Assembly (NCBI GenBank): GCA_964411985.1
Contig: CAYPNF010000072.1
Span: forward strand, 1 to 37,118
Length of the DNA: 37,118 nt
DNA from: CAYPNF01 sp964411985
GTDB taxonomy: Bacteria > Verrucomicrobiota > Verrucomicrobiia > Limisphaerales > J093
Reading direction: 5' to 3'
Shown: positions 14,497 to 22,702 of the stretch, piece after piece
How the letters are laid out: every line of letters begins with the position of its first letter
How positions within the stretch are numbered: position 1 is the first letter of the stretch
Program-made: the position numbers and the translations under genes
The notes under the pieces: model-generated
The model's database searches: none
Told to the model about the DNA's origin: nothing
What the model saw: the letters and a program-made list of their open reading frames with translations, nothing else

Positions 14497-15335
14497 ACTC
14501 TCTAACACGCTCGCCGAACTCCCGAAGCGCCGACCGAGCCTTCACGTTGATCGAACTGCTTGTCGTCATCGCCATCATCGCGATCCTGGCCGCGATGCTC
14601 CTGCCGGCGTTGGGGAAGGCGAAATCCAAAGGCAAACAAGCCTCCTGCATGAGCAACCTGCGGCAGATCGGCATTGCCAACGTCATGTACGTCAACGAGG
14701 CCGGGGAGTACACAGGCTCGTTGTCGGTGAAGTTTGGTGTCTCCTACGTCTGGCCGCCGCGGCTGCTGACACTGATGGGGAGCAACCGCAAGGCCTTCTC
14801 CTGCCCGGCTGCCCTCCGCGAGGCGGATTGGGACACCAACGTCAACAAGACGCTCGGTGCGAACGATCTGAACGGAAAACGGGATGTCTTCGGCATTAGC
14901 GAGCGAACCCGTTTTTCCTACGGGATTAACGATTGGGGTCTGAGCCTCCAGGCAAGACCGCAACTGGGTATGGGAGGCGATATCGACGGCTCCTGGTACC
15001 AAGGTCCGATTAAGGAAAGCACGATCCGGAGTCCAAGCCAGATGATCATGGTGGGAGATGTTCGGGCCCTCAAGGACCCAAGCTCCATCAGCTTCAACGC
15101 CAACATGGATCCCACGGCCAACTCGGCCGCACACACGGAGTGGCCTTCCAGCCGACACGGATATCGGACCGACCTGCTCTTCGTGGATGGCCACGTAGAA
15201 TCTCCTCGCCGCGCGGATACCATCAGTCCAACAAAGGACAACGCTTGGCGCTCCAAGTGGAATAACGACAATCAACCGCATAACGAGATCACGTGGACCA
15301 TCAACGCCGCCTGGGCCAACTCCATGGACCAGTGA
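14493..15335 (+). CDS. Prepilin-like protein with H-X9-DG C-terminal motif
   Basis: A 280-residue protein. RAFTLIELLVVIAIIAILAAMLLPAL (about 16-41) is a class III prepilin leader: cleavage after A17 would leave F at +1 and E at +5. The C-terminal part has the H-X9-DG signature (RHGYRTDLLFVDGHVES). This combination defines a family of pseudopilin-like proteins greatly expanded in Planctomycetes and Verrucomicrobia. They are thought to be type II secretion-like or surface components, but their roles are unproven. The start codon overlaps the stop of the nucleoside hydrolase-GH43 gene (ATGA), and the next gene follows after 6 bp, so it is expressed with the glycan enzymes. A prepilin peptidase would be needed elsewhere in the genome. 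Confidence 0.88.
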   Translation: MNSLTRSPNSRSADRAFTLIELLVVIAIIAILAAMLLPALGKAKSKGKQASCMSNLRQIGIANVMYVNEAGEYTGSLSVKFGVSYVWPPRLLTLMGSNRKAFSCPAALREADWDTNVNKTLGANDLNGKRDVFGISERTRFSYGINDWGLSLQARPQLGMGGDIDGSWYQGPIKESTIRSPSQMIMVGDVRALKDPSSISFNANMDPTANSAAHTEWPSSRHGYRTDLLFVDGHVESPRRADTISPTKDNAWRSKWNNDNQPHNEITWTINAAWANSMDQ

Positions 15336-15341
15336 TCCTGG

Positions 15342-18300
15342 ATGTCTCCGGTAAGCTCTCAGCGTGAAGGACTCCACGTTCTTCTCGAGAAAAGCCGTTG
15401 GCGCGACTCTTGGGTCGTGAGAATCTTCCTACTTCTGCTGCTGGCCACATACCTCGCAACGGCCCAGGAGTTCCTGAACCTGATTCCCTACGCCCGACTT
15501 GAGGTAAGCGATCCTGACTCCGCCGATGCTCCCGTTCCAATCATGCCCTCGGGCCTGGGCCAAGGCGGTGTGATCGCTATCCCCGCCCGACGAGCGCTCC
15601 GAATAGAGTGGGATCAACCGCGCTCGGTTCACACGCTGATTCTTGATTTCCAGGATCCCGCGCCTCGTGTCGAAGACCTCACCTTGGAATGGTGGCGCCG
15701 GATCTGGCCTGACAACGGCGAAGGCGGTTGGATGAAGCTGGACGATCCATTCAACGGTCGTTGGACAAAAGCCCAATGCGATGTAACCGCTGCGGGCAAG
15801 ACACTCCAATTCCGCTTTCGTCCGCTGGGACCCTCGGAAGCACCGGGGGTCCAACGTACCGGGCAGGTCTTCCGGCATACCTACAAACTGCGCCTCGTGA
15901 GTCGCAAAGCGATCACCCTGACGGGCCTGAAAGCGCATTCGGAGGCAACGCTCGCGAGGGGTCAGCTTCGGTTCGAATGGGATGCAAAAAACAGTTTGCC
16001 ACGCATCGGGGAGCCCTCCTTCCAAATGCGCCATGGACGGATCCTGGAGACCAAGCCCAAAGGTCCGCGTTCCTTGGTGCTCGATCTCGAGTATGGAAAG
16101 GCGCCAGACCGACTCAGCCCGGACCGTGGTCACGTCGTCTTTCGGAATGGCTCCCTTCGGAGCTTCTCCGTGTTTGTGGACGATGTCCTGGCCCAGGGTG
16201 GACTCTGGGTGCGCGACATCGGGGTCTTCGTCAGTGACGCCAGCCTCGGCCTGGACTATGCGAGTTGGACCGGGCCCGCAGGCGACGTATGGCCAGAAGG
16301 CACAGTCACGGAGCAAGTGTCCCGACTCCCGGAACAGTCCTTCGCGGCTCTGGAGCGCGTCGTCCCCACCAAACCTTCGCGTTATCTCTTCTTGGGAGTC
16401 CCCTACCTCCGACAGGAGATCGCCCTCTCCCCCAGCGGCGACGTGATCCTGGAGGCCGACAGCCTGCGCAGCCCGGGCCCGGATCAGGAGGTCCGCCCCT
16501 GGACTTGGGACCGTCTACTCTTTCAGTTCAGGACGGAATCGGCCGGAGAGTCAAAGGGTGTCGCTCGGAAGGTCGAACGGAGACTCGAGGAAGGCTGGCT
16601 GCCGGTGGCCGTCCACACTTGGACGAATGGGTCTTTCAGGTACGAACAGGCCTCGGTCGCAACTCCCCTGATGGGAGACATTCGCACCTTGGAAAGCCGG
16701 ACTGGGACAGAAACCGTCGTTCTGGCCACCAGGTTTCGCATCTCCAATCAGGGCGACCGGACCAACCGCACCCGGCTTGCCCTCGAAATCAGTCCGGTTG
16801 TCCCATTCAGGCTGGCCGTGGATGGGACCATGGTCTTGCATGAGCCTTCCAGAGGACCGGAACGGGAAGGGTATCTTCCCGTGCGAGGCAGGTGGGAAAC
16901 CCACGGGCGCGGAGACCTCAACCTTGTGGTGCTAGACCCCGTTCCAGGAGCGAAAGCGGACTCCCGTGAAGCCACCGCCCGAGAGGCCGTAGGCTACGAC
17001 CTCGAGCTAGGCCCTGGGCAGCAGCATGCGGTGGACCTGTTTGTTCCGTATGTTGAGTTGCTCGACCCTAGGGAGTTTGCCGCCTTGAAGGACATGCGAT
17101 ATGAACCGCTCCACGATGCAGCGGTCGCGTTCTGGCGAGAGCGAATCGAACGCGGGATGACTTATGAGGTGCCTGACCGTTACCTGAACGAGCTCTTTCG
17201 CGCAAATCTATGGCATGTGCTCATCTCCACGGATATCGATCCTCAGACAGGCCACTACCAGCATGGAGCTGCCACGCATGGGTACCTCAACTACCTCAAC
17301 GAAACGGCGATGGTGGCGCAAACACTCGAAATGCGCGGGGAACACGAAGAGGCGGGACGTCTGCTACAGCCCTTCCTGGCCAACCAGGGAGTCAAAGGTT
17401 TGCCGGGGAATTTTCGATCCACTGCAGGCGTCTTGTACGCGGCCCATCCTGGCCCGCAGGACCCTTACACCGCCCAGGGCTACAACATGCACCATGGTTG
17501 GGGGACTTGGTTCGCAGCCGAGCATTATCGGTGGCAACCCGATATTTCCTACCTCCAGGTTGTGGCACCCCAACTCGTGGCCGCCGCCGATTGGATCACG
17601 CAAGAAAGAAAGACCACCCGGTACCTGCTTCCGGATGGCACACGGCCGGTCGAATACGGCCTGGCGCCTGCTGGGGACTTGGAGGACGTGGAAGAGTATC
17701 TCTACTTCTATGCCACCGACGCCTATTACCACCTGGGGTTGAAGTCCGCAGCGGAGACAGTGGCCAGGCTGGCGGAACTGCGGGCGAAACAGGGGCAGCC
17801 CGCGCCCCCCGGCGAACCCTCGGCGGCGGAACTCAAAGGCTTCGCAACCCGGCTCCAGGAAGATGCCACCCGCTTTCGGGAGGACATTCTCCTGAGCGTA
17901 GACGAGTCGGTGGCCACCTCCCCGGTGGTGCGCCTGCGCGATGGCTCGTACGTCCCGTTCGTGCCGCACCGCGTTCACGCCCTCACCCACCGGAAGGAAG
18001 GCTGGATCCGTGAAGGCCTTTATCCCGCCCTCCATCTGGTCGCGGGCAAAGTCCTGGATCCAACGCATCCCTACGTCGACTGGATGATCCAGGACTTGGA
18101 GGATAACATTTTCCTCAGTGCGGAGAGCGGTTACGGCCTGGCAGACCCACGGAAGGACTTCTACCACTTCGGCGGCATGACGCTCCAGCCCGCGCTCCTC
18201 GACCTCGCGCTCGTATATTTGCAGCGGGATCAAATCCCCAACTTCCTGCGTGCGTTCTACAACACCGCCTGGGCCAGCCTCTACCCCGATGCCGCTTGTT

Positions 18301-18752
18301 TTGCGGAATGGATTCCCCGCCATGGCGAAGGAAGCGGCCCGCTCTACAAGACCCCGGACGAATCGAAGTTCATTCAATGGATGCGCGCCATGCTCATCCT
18401 GGAAGCGGGTGACACCCTCCAGCTTGGAGCCGGTGTACCCCTCGCCTGGATGCAGGACGGAAAGACGATCCGGGTACGGCGAGCCGCCACCTACTTCGGG
18501 AAAGTGGATCTCGAGATCGTATCCAAGGCCGCCATGGGGCAGATCGAGGCCGAGGTGCGAAGGGAAAACGGCCCCGCCCCCAAGCGCATCCGACTCCGTC
18601 TCCGACACCCGGATTCGAAACCTCTACGCTTGGCAGAGGTCAACGGACGCAAAGCGGTCTTCGATGCGGTCAACCATTGGATCGAGCTCCCGCCAGGCCA
18701 AGTGGAGTGGAGAGTCAAGGCGTTCTATGGCCCGGAGGTGAAGATTCAATAG
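15342..18752 (+). CDS. Large secreted protein with probable (alpha/alpha) toroid glycosidase domain
   Basis: A 1136-residue protein that I cannot place in a named family. A hydrophobic signal-like helix lies at about 26-42 (VRIFLLLLLATYLATAQ). An in-frame GTG at 15417 would place it exactly at the N-terminus, and I think that start is as likely as ATG 15342. Residues 45-600 are mostly beta-strand rich (EWDQPRSVHTLILDF, FRFRPLG, FVFRNGSLRS-type segments). Residues 605-1020 are helical with an aromatic-rich pattern (YLNELFRANLWHVL, NMHHGWGTWFAAEHYRW, EYLYFYATDAYYHLG, YPALHLVAGKVL, YNTAWASLYPDAACFAEW), as in six-hairpin glycosidases such as GH78, GH95 or GH127. A beta domain closes it. It lies within the carbohydrate operon, so a glycoside hydrolase role is likely. 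Confidence 0.65.
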   Translation: MSPVSSQREGLHVLLEKSRWRDSWVVRIFLLLLLATYLATAQEFLNLIPYARLEVSDPDSADAPVPIMPSGLGQGGVIAIPARRALRIEWDQPRSVHTLILDFQDPAPRVEDLTLEWWRRIWPDNGEGGWMKLDDPFNGRWTKAQCDVTAAGKTLQFRFRPLGPSEAPGVQRTGQVFRHTYKLRLVSRKAITLTGLKAHSEATLARGQLRFEWDAKNSLPRIGEPSFQMRHGRILETKPKGPRSLVLDLEYGKAPDRLSPDRGHVVFRNGSLRSFSVFVDDVLAQGGLWVRDIGVFVSDASLGLDYASWTGPAGDVWPEGTVTEQVSRLPEQSFAALERVVPTKPSRYLFLGVPYLRQEIALSPSGDVILEADSLRSPGPDQEVRPWTWDRLLFQFRTESAGESKGVARKVERRLEEGWLPVAVHTWTNGSFRYEQASVATPLMGDIRTLESRTGTETVVLATRFRISNQGDRTNRTRLALEISPVVPFRLAVDGTMVLHEPSRGPEREGYLPVRGRWETHGRGDLNLVVLDPVPGAKADSREATAREAVGYDLELGPGQQHAVDLFVPYVELLDPREFAALKDMRYEPLHDAAVAFWRERIERGMTYEVPDRYLNELFRANLWHVLISTDIDPQTGHYQHGAATHGYLNYLNETAMVAQTLEMRGEHEEAGRLLQPFLANQGVKGLPGNFRSTAGVLYAAHPGPQDPYTAQGYNMHHGWGTWFAAEHYRWQPDISYLQVVAPQLVAAADWITQERKTTRYLLPDGTRPVEYGLAPAGDLEDVEEYLYFYATDAYYHLGLKSAAETVARLAELRAKQGQPAPPGEPSAAELKGFATRLQEDATRFREDILLSVDESVATSPVVRLRDGSYVPFVPHRVHALTHRKEGWIREGLYPALHLVAGKVLDPTHPYVDWMIQDLEDNIFLSAESGYGLADPRKDFYHFGGMTLQPALLDLALVYLQRDQIPNFLRAFYNTAWASLYPDAACFAEWIPRHGEGSGPLYKTPDESKFIQWMRAMLILEAGDTLQLGAGVPLAWMQDGKTIRVRRAATYFGKVDLEIVSKAAMGQIEAEVRRENGPAPKRIRLRLRHPDSKPLRLAEVNGRKAVFDAVNHWIELPPGQVEWRVKAFYGPEVKIQ

Positions 18753-18798
18753 GGTGACAAAAACCCGGAGTTGCTTTAGGCTGCTCCCCAATACCCTT

Positions 18799-20811
18799 AT
18801 GGCATACCGCATCTTGCTTCTGGCGTTCTGGTTGGTTGTCTCCCATCTTGCGCAGGCTGCTTCCCAGCCAAGGCCGCTTGACCCCGACTCTGATCTCGTC
18901 TCCTACTTCCGCTCCCAGGCCAGGACTCTCTCCGAATCTTGCCTAGGCGATGTCCAGTCCGCGGAAGACTGGAAGAAGCAACGGGAGGAACGCCGCCGCC
19001 AACTCTTCGACATGCTCGGGCTCTGGCCACTCCCACCCCGCGATGCACTCCACGCCACCGTCACTGGCAAGGAGAGCGGAGACGACTTCACGGTCGAAAA
19101 GCTGCATTTCCAATCGATGCCGGGCCTCTACGTCACCGCCAATCTCTACCTCCCTCAAGCCAAACCCAATCCGGCGCCTGCCATTCTTTACGTCTGCGGT
19201 CATGCGGAGGTCAAAACAAACGGAGTGAGCTTCGGAAACAAGACCGCCTACCAACACCATGGCATCTGGTTCGCCCGGCATGGCTACGTCTGCCTGATGA
19301 TCGACACACTCCAACTGGGTGAAATCCAAGGTGTTCACCACGGCACCCATCACCTCGGCCAATGGTGGTGGAACTCCCGCGGCTACACCCCCGCCGGGGT
19401 GGAAGCCTGGAACTGCATCCGCGCCCTCGACTACCTTGAATCCCGTCCGGAAGTGGATTCCGCACGGCTCGGCATGACGGGCCGCAGCGGCGGGGGCAGC
19501 TACACCTGGACCACCGCTGCCCTGGACGAGCGGGTGAAGGTCGCAGCACCCGTCGCAGGCATGACCGATCTCGAAAACCAAGTGGTCGATGACTGTGTGG
19601 ACGGCCATTGCGATTGCATGTTCTACCTGAACACCTATCGCTGGGATTTCCCCATGGTCGCAGCCCTCATCGCACCGCGGCCGCTCCTGATCGCTAATTC
19701 CGACGTTGACTCCATCTTCCCTCTGACTGGGGTCCAGAGGCTGCACGCCAAAACGAAGCGCGTCTATGAACTGCTCGGCGCAGCGGATAAGCTCGGGTTG
19801 GTGATCACCCCGGGCGACCACAAGGATACTCAGGATCTGCAAGTGCCGGTGTTCCGCTGGTTCAACCAGCACCTGCTGGGCAAGCCTAGTCTCATCGAAG
19901 AAGCGGCCACCGCAAAATTCCCCCCAACGCAGCTGCGTGTCTTTGGAGATCTGCCCACCGATCAACGAAACACCAGGATTCAGGAAACCTTCGTCCCACG
20001 GGCCTCCGGATCCAAGGCATCCGCTCCGAACCTGGACGCAGTTCGCCGAATCCTCCTCGACCAGGTCTTTCGTGGCTGGCCCTCCGAAACGCCTCCCCTC
20101 GACCTCACTTCGCGCTATGACGCGAATCGCAACGGGCTCAGGCTCCGCATCGTTGAATTCCGCAGCCAGGACCAGGTGAATCTGAGGCTCTTTCTAGCCC
20201 AGCCGAAAGGTGGCAAACCTCCCCGACACACCGTCCTCCACGTGCTCAGCCAGGCAGAATGGGCCGACTGGCAGACCCGCTTGGGTCGGCTCTTCGCCCC
20301 GGCTCTCAACGGGACAAAGTTCCCGCACCCGCTCGACCCAACCCCGGCACAGATCTCGGATCTTGCCGCGGCCTGGAGGAAGGACCAAATCGCGCACGCA
20401 TGGTTTGCGCCCAGGGGAATCGGAACCGATCGCTGGCTGTTTGCCGAGGAAAAGCAGAACCGAAAACCCGAGGGGGACAAGCGGAAGACGGAGACCGAGA
20501 TTCGTCGACGCTTCCTGCTCCTAGGCCAAACCCTCGACGGAATGCGCGTCTGGGACATCCGCCGTGCCCTGGCTGCCGTCCGGGCCAACTCAGGCAGCCG
20601 CCCCACTCACTTCACTGTTGAAAGCCGAGGGCGCATGGCCGTCAACGCCCTCTACGCCTCCCTGTTTGAACCGGGAATCACCGAACTCTCGCTTCACGAC
20701 CTCCCCGCATCCCAAGAAGCCGGCCCGGATTATCTGAACATCCTGAAACACCTCGACCTCCAGCAGGCGGCCGACCTGGCAAATCAGAAGGTACAGGGCG
20801 AGACTCGGTGA
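18799..20811 (+). CDS. Secreted alpha/beta hydrolase, acetyl xylan esterase-like
   Basis: From ATG 18799 this is 670 residues with a signal peptide (about 1-20, SHLAQAAS). An upstream GTG at 18754 would put 15 residues before the signal and is unlikely. The first half is an alpha/beta hydrolase: YVTANLYLPQ, the oxyanion-side PAILYVCGH, the nucleophile elbow GMTGRSGGGSYTW with S230, LLIANSDVDSIFP with D302 and D304, and PGDHKDTQ with H341. This completes a Ser-Asp-His triad. It resembles the acetyl xylan esterase/cephalosporin deacetylase and related exported esterase groups. The C-terminal 300 residues look like a second, catalytically decayed or accessory hydrolase-like part (LRLFLAQPKGGKPPRHTVLHVLSQ). 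It ends the carbohydrate operon and may remove acyl groups from the glycan. Confidence 0.78.
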   Translation: MAYRILLLAFWLVVSHLAQAASQPRPLDPDSDLVSYFRSQARTLSESCLGDVQSAEDWKKQREERRRQLFDMLGLWPLPPRDALHATVTGKESGDDFTVEKLHFQSMPGLYVTANLYLPQAKPNPAPAILYVCGHAEVKTNGVSFGNKTAYQHHGIWFARHGYVCLMIDTLQLGEIQGVHHGTHHLGQWWWNSRGYTPAGVEAWNCIRALDYLESRPEVDSARLGMTGRSGGGSYTWTTAALDERVKVAAPVAGMTDLENQVVDDCVDGHCDCMFYLNTYRWDFPMVAALIAPRPLLIANSDVDSIFPLTGVQRLHAKTKRVYELLGAADKLGLVITPGDHKDTQDLQVPVFRWFNQHLLGKPSLIEEAATAKFPPTQLRVFGDLPTDQRNTRIQETFVPRASGSKASAPNLDAVRRILLDQVFRGWPSETPPLDLTSRYDANRNGLRLRIVEFRSQDQVNLRLFLAQPKGGKPPRHTVLHVLSQAEWADWQTRLGRLFAPALNGTKFPHPLDPTPAQISDLAAAWRKDQIAHAWFAPRGIGTDRWLFAEEKQNRKPEGDKRKTETEIRRRFLLLGQTLDGMRVWDIRRALAAVRANSGSRPTHFTVESRGRMAVNALYASLFEPGITELSLHDLPASQEAGPDYLNILKHLDLQQAADLANQKVQGETR

Positions 20812-21023
20812 CCGGGGCTTGGGGGATACAAATACGCCTCAGGCGTCGAAAGGCGGGCGGGGAAACGGATTGCAAGGTTCATCCGCAGATTATCAGATTT
20901 TCGCAGAAGGTGGGAACAAGGAGACAATGCGGAGGCGGAGGCAATCAGGCCACGGTCACTACGACTGAGTCCTTGTGAACATCCAGCCCCACACGGCCAG
21001 GTCCGGCACAAATCTCCCGCCCT
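20812..21023. other. Intergenic region with short repeat-like sequence
   Basis: This is the convergent gap between the esterase gene and the SYLF gene. It contains a hairpin ACGCCT-C-AGGCGT at 20833-20845, near enough to the operon end to act as a terminator though without a T-run. It also has a cluster of CGCAGATT-like words around 20884-20908 (CCGCAGATTA, TCAGATTTTCGCAG), the kind of short dispersed repeat also suggested at 10217-10235. No gene is supported. Confidence 0.4.
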
Positions 21024-21593
21024 TTACTTCTTCTCCTTTGCCACCGCCTTGAAACTGAATTTCTGTCCCCCGACGCTGGCCTCATACATCAGCCCGCTCT
21101 TGGCGAGGGTGAACACCGCCACTCCCATTTCATACTTAGCGTTGGCCGCCGCCCCGGAACTTGCCGCCACCGCACTGGCCTGAGCGCTCAAAGCAAACTT
21201 ACCGTCCTTGAAAGCCTCCAAGGAAGTGACATCTTCGAAGAAGATGACCTCCTGGTAGGCCTGTCCTCCCAGTTGGAAACCGATCGTCACCTGTGTCAGC
21301 CCGGTCTCTCCAATCAGTTCCACCTTCTTGTTCTTCCCCCGCGCGTAGACCAGGCCTTTGCCGTGAGCCCCCCCAACACCGATCGCCCCCTTGCCCACAC
21401 CAGGGAAAACCGCGTACCCGACCGCCGTATCGAAGAACTTGGTAAGGGACGAGTCAGCCTTCTTAAATCGCTCGATGGCGGTCTGCACCTCCGACTCTCG
21501 CTCTTCTAGACCGGCTCCAGCCACGGACGGCAGCGAAAGCAATACGGCCAGAATTGTCGTAACGCGCAAGATACCCAAGAAAGCATTCATCAT
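21024..21593 (-). CDS. Secreted SYLF-domain (Ysc84/DUF500) protein
   Basis: From ATG 21593 or 21590 this is about 189 residues with a signal peptide (about 1-27, LAVLLSLPSVAGA). The rest follows the bacterial SYLF pattern: ERFKKADSSLTKFFDTAVGYAVFPGVGKGAIGVGGAHGKGLVY, then TQVTIGFQLGGQAYQEVIFF and ALSAQASAVAASSGAAANAKYEMGVAVFTLAKSGLMYEASVGGQKFSF. SYLF domains in eukaryotes bind phosphoinositides; bacterial secreted forms are thought to bind lipid, but no role is established. It starts 57 bp after the gmd paralogue stop on the same strand and may be cotranscribed. Confidence 0.88.
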   Translation of the reverse strand: MMNAFLGILRVTTILAVLLSLPSVAGAGLEERESEVQTAIERFKKADSSLTKFFDTAVGYAVFPGVGKGAIGVGGAHGKGLVYARGKNKKVELIGETGLTQVTIGFQLGGQAYQEVIFFEDVTSLEAFKDGKFALSAQASAVAASSGAAANAKYEMGVAVFTLAKSGLMYEASVGGQKFSFKAVAKEKK

Positions 21594-21650
21594 AAGAGTT
21601 ACCTGTAGCACAACGAAAGGGACTGAACAAGCGCAGCGACACCCCAAAAT

Positions 21651-22640
21651 CTACGCCCCCGTGCCCGAAAGCGCCGCCAACTCGGCCTGCACCATTTCGC
21701 GAATCAGCTCCGCAAACGAGGTCTGGGGCTGCCAGCCCAGCTGAGCCGCAGCTTTGGCCGGGTTCCCCACCAGCCTGGCGGGCTCGGCAGGACGAAAGAG
21801 TTTGGAATCCTGACGCACCCATTCCTGCCACCCTAGCCCCACCACTCCAAAGGCCACTTCGACCGCTTCCTGGACGCTATGCAACTGCCCCGTGGCAACC
21901 ACATAGTCCTCGGGTTTGGCTTGCTGAAGCATGAGCCACATGGCACGCACGTAGTCCCGGGCATGCCCCCAGTCACGCCGAGCGGAGGTGTCGCCCAGGA
22001 CCAATTCCTTTTGCTGCCCCAGCGAAATCGCGGCGGCCGCCCGGCAGATCTTGCGGGTCACGAAGTTTTCTCCCCGGCGCGGCGACTCATGGTTGTACAT
22101 GATGCCGTTACACGCAAAAAGATCGAAGGTGGATCGGTATACCCCCACCATTTGCGTGGCGAAGGCTTTGGCGACCCCATAGGGAGTCACCGGACTCATT
22201 GGCGAAGCCTCATCTTGAGGCGCAACGCTAGGCCGACCAAACACCTCGGAGGAGGAGGCGTGAAAAACCTTCACCTGGCTGGGTAGGTCCCGGATAATCT
22301 CCAGCAGACGGAGCGTTCCCATGGCCGTCATCTCACAGGTCGACTCCGGTAATTCAAAACTCAGCCCCACGTGACTCTGACCCGCCAAGTGATAAAGTTC
22401 ATCCGGGAGGACCTTCATCAGGGTCCGGCGCAGGGTGGTCGGATCATCCAGATCCGCGTAGTGAAGGAACAACCGACGCCCGTAGATCCCCGGGTCCTGA
22501 TAAAGATGATCAATACGGGACCTCGCAAGAGCACTGGTGCGCCGGACTAATCCGTGCACCTCGTACCCCCGGTCGAGCAACAGCTCCGCAAGGTAGGAAC
22601 CATCCTGTCCCGTAATGCCTGTTATGAGGGCGCGTGCCAT
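21651..22640 (-). CDS. GDP-mannose 4,6-dehydratase paralogue (second copy)
   Basis: From ATG 22640 (CAGG four bases upstream) this is 329 residues of the extended SDR family. The Rossmann motif is GITGQDGSYLAE (G8, G11, G14), the catalytic residues are S130/S131-E132, Y154 and K158 (YGVAK), and the block CNGIMYNHESPRRGENFVTRKI is highly specific for GDP-mannose dehydratases. It differs from its neighbour in the substrate-side segments (RTSALARSRIDHLYQ against RASTFNTGRLDTIYS) and in a shorter C-terminus. GMD converts GDP-D-mannose to GDP-4-keto-6-deoxymannose. This copy may act on a variant sugar nucleotide or form a mixed assembly. It follows the first copy after 62 bp. The open frame extends upstream into the first gene but has no ribosome site there. 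Confidence 0.85.
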   Translation of the reverse strand: MARALITGITGQDGSYLAELLLDRGYEVHGLVRRTSALARSRIDHLYQDPGIYGRRLFLHYADLDDPTTLRRTLMKVLPDELYHLAGQSHVGLSFELPESTCEMTAMGTLRLLEIIRDLPSQVKVFHASSSEVFGRPSVAPQDEASPMSPVTPYGVAKAFATQMVGVYRSTFDLFACNGIMYNHESPRRGENFVTRKICRAAAAISLGQQKELVLGDTSARRDWGHARDYVRAMWLMLQQAKPEDYVVATGQLHSVQEAVEVAFGVVGLGWQEWVRQDSKLFRPAEPARLVGNPAKAAAQLGWQPQTSFAELIREMVQAELAALSGTGA

Positions 22641-22702
22641 AAGCCTGCAAAAGAATGTCCCAAGGACTGGTGGGCCGACCTGGCGCCGCCGCCAACCGCC
22701 CC

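Noticed and set aside
17364..18608. 414-codon minus-strand frame opposite the large glycosidase gene
   Set aside because: High-GC antisense shadow with no recognisable domain; the sense strand encodes a coherent protein.
18943..19965. 340-codon minus-strand frame opposite the esterase gene
   Set aside because: Antisense shadow; the sense frame has signal peptide and Ser-Asp-His triad.
20812..21023. Insertion sequence remnant after the carbohydrate operon
   Set aside because: No transposase fragment or terminal inverted repeats; only short dispersed-type words are seen.
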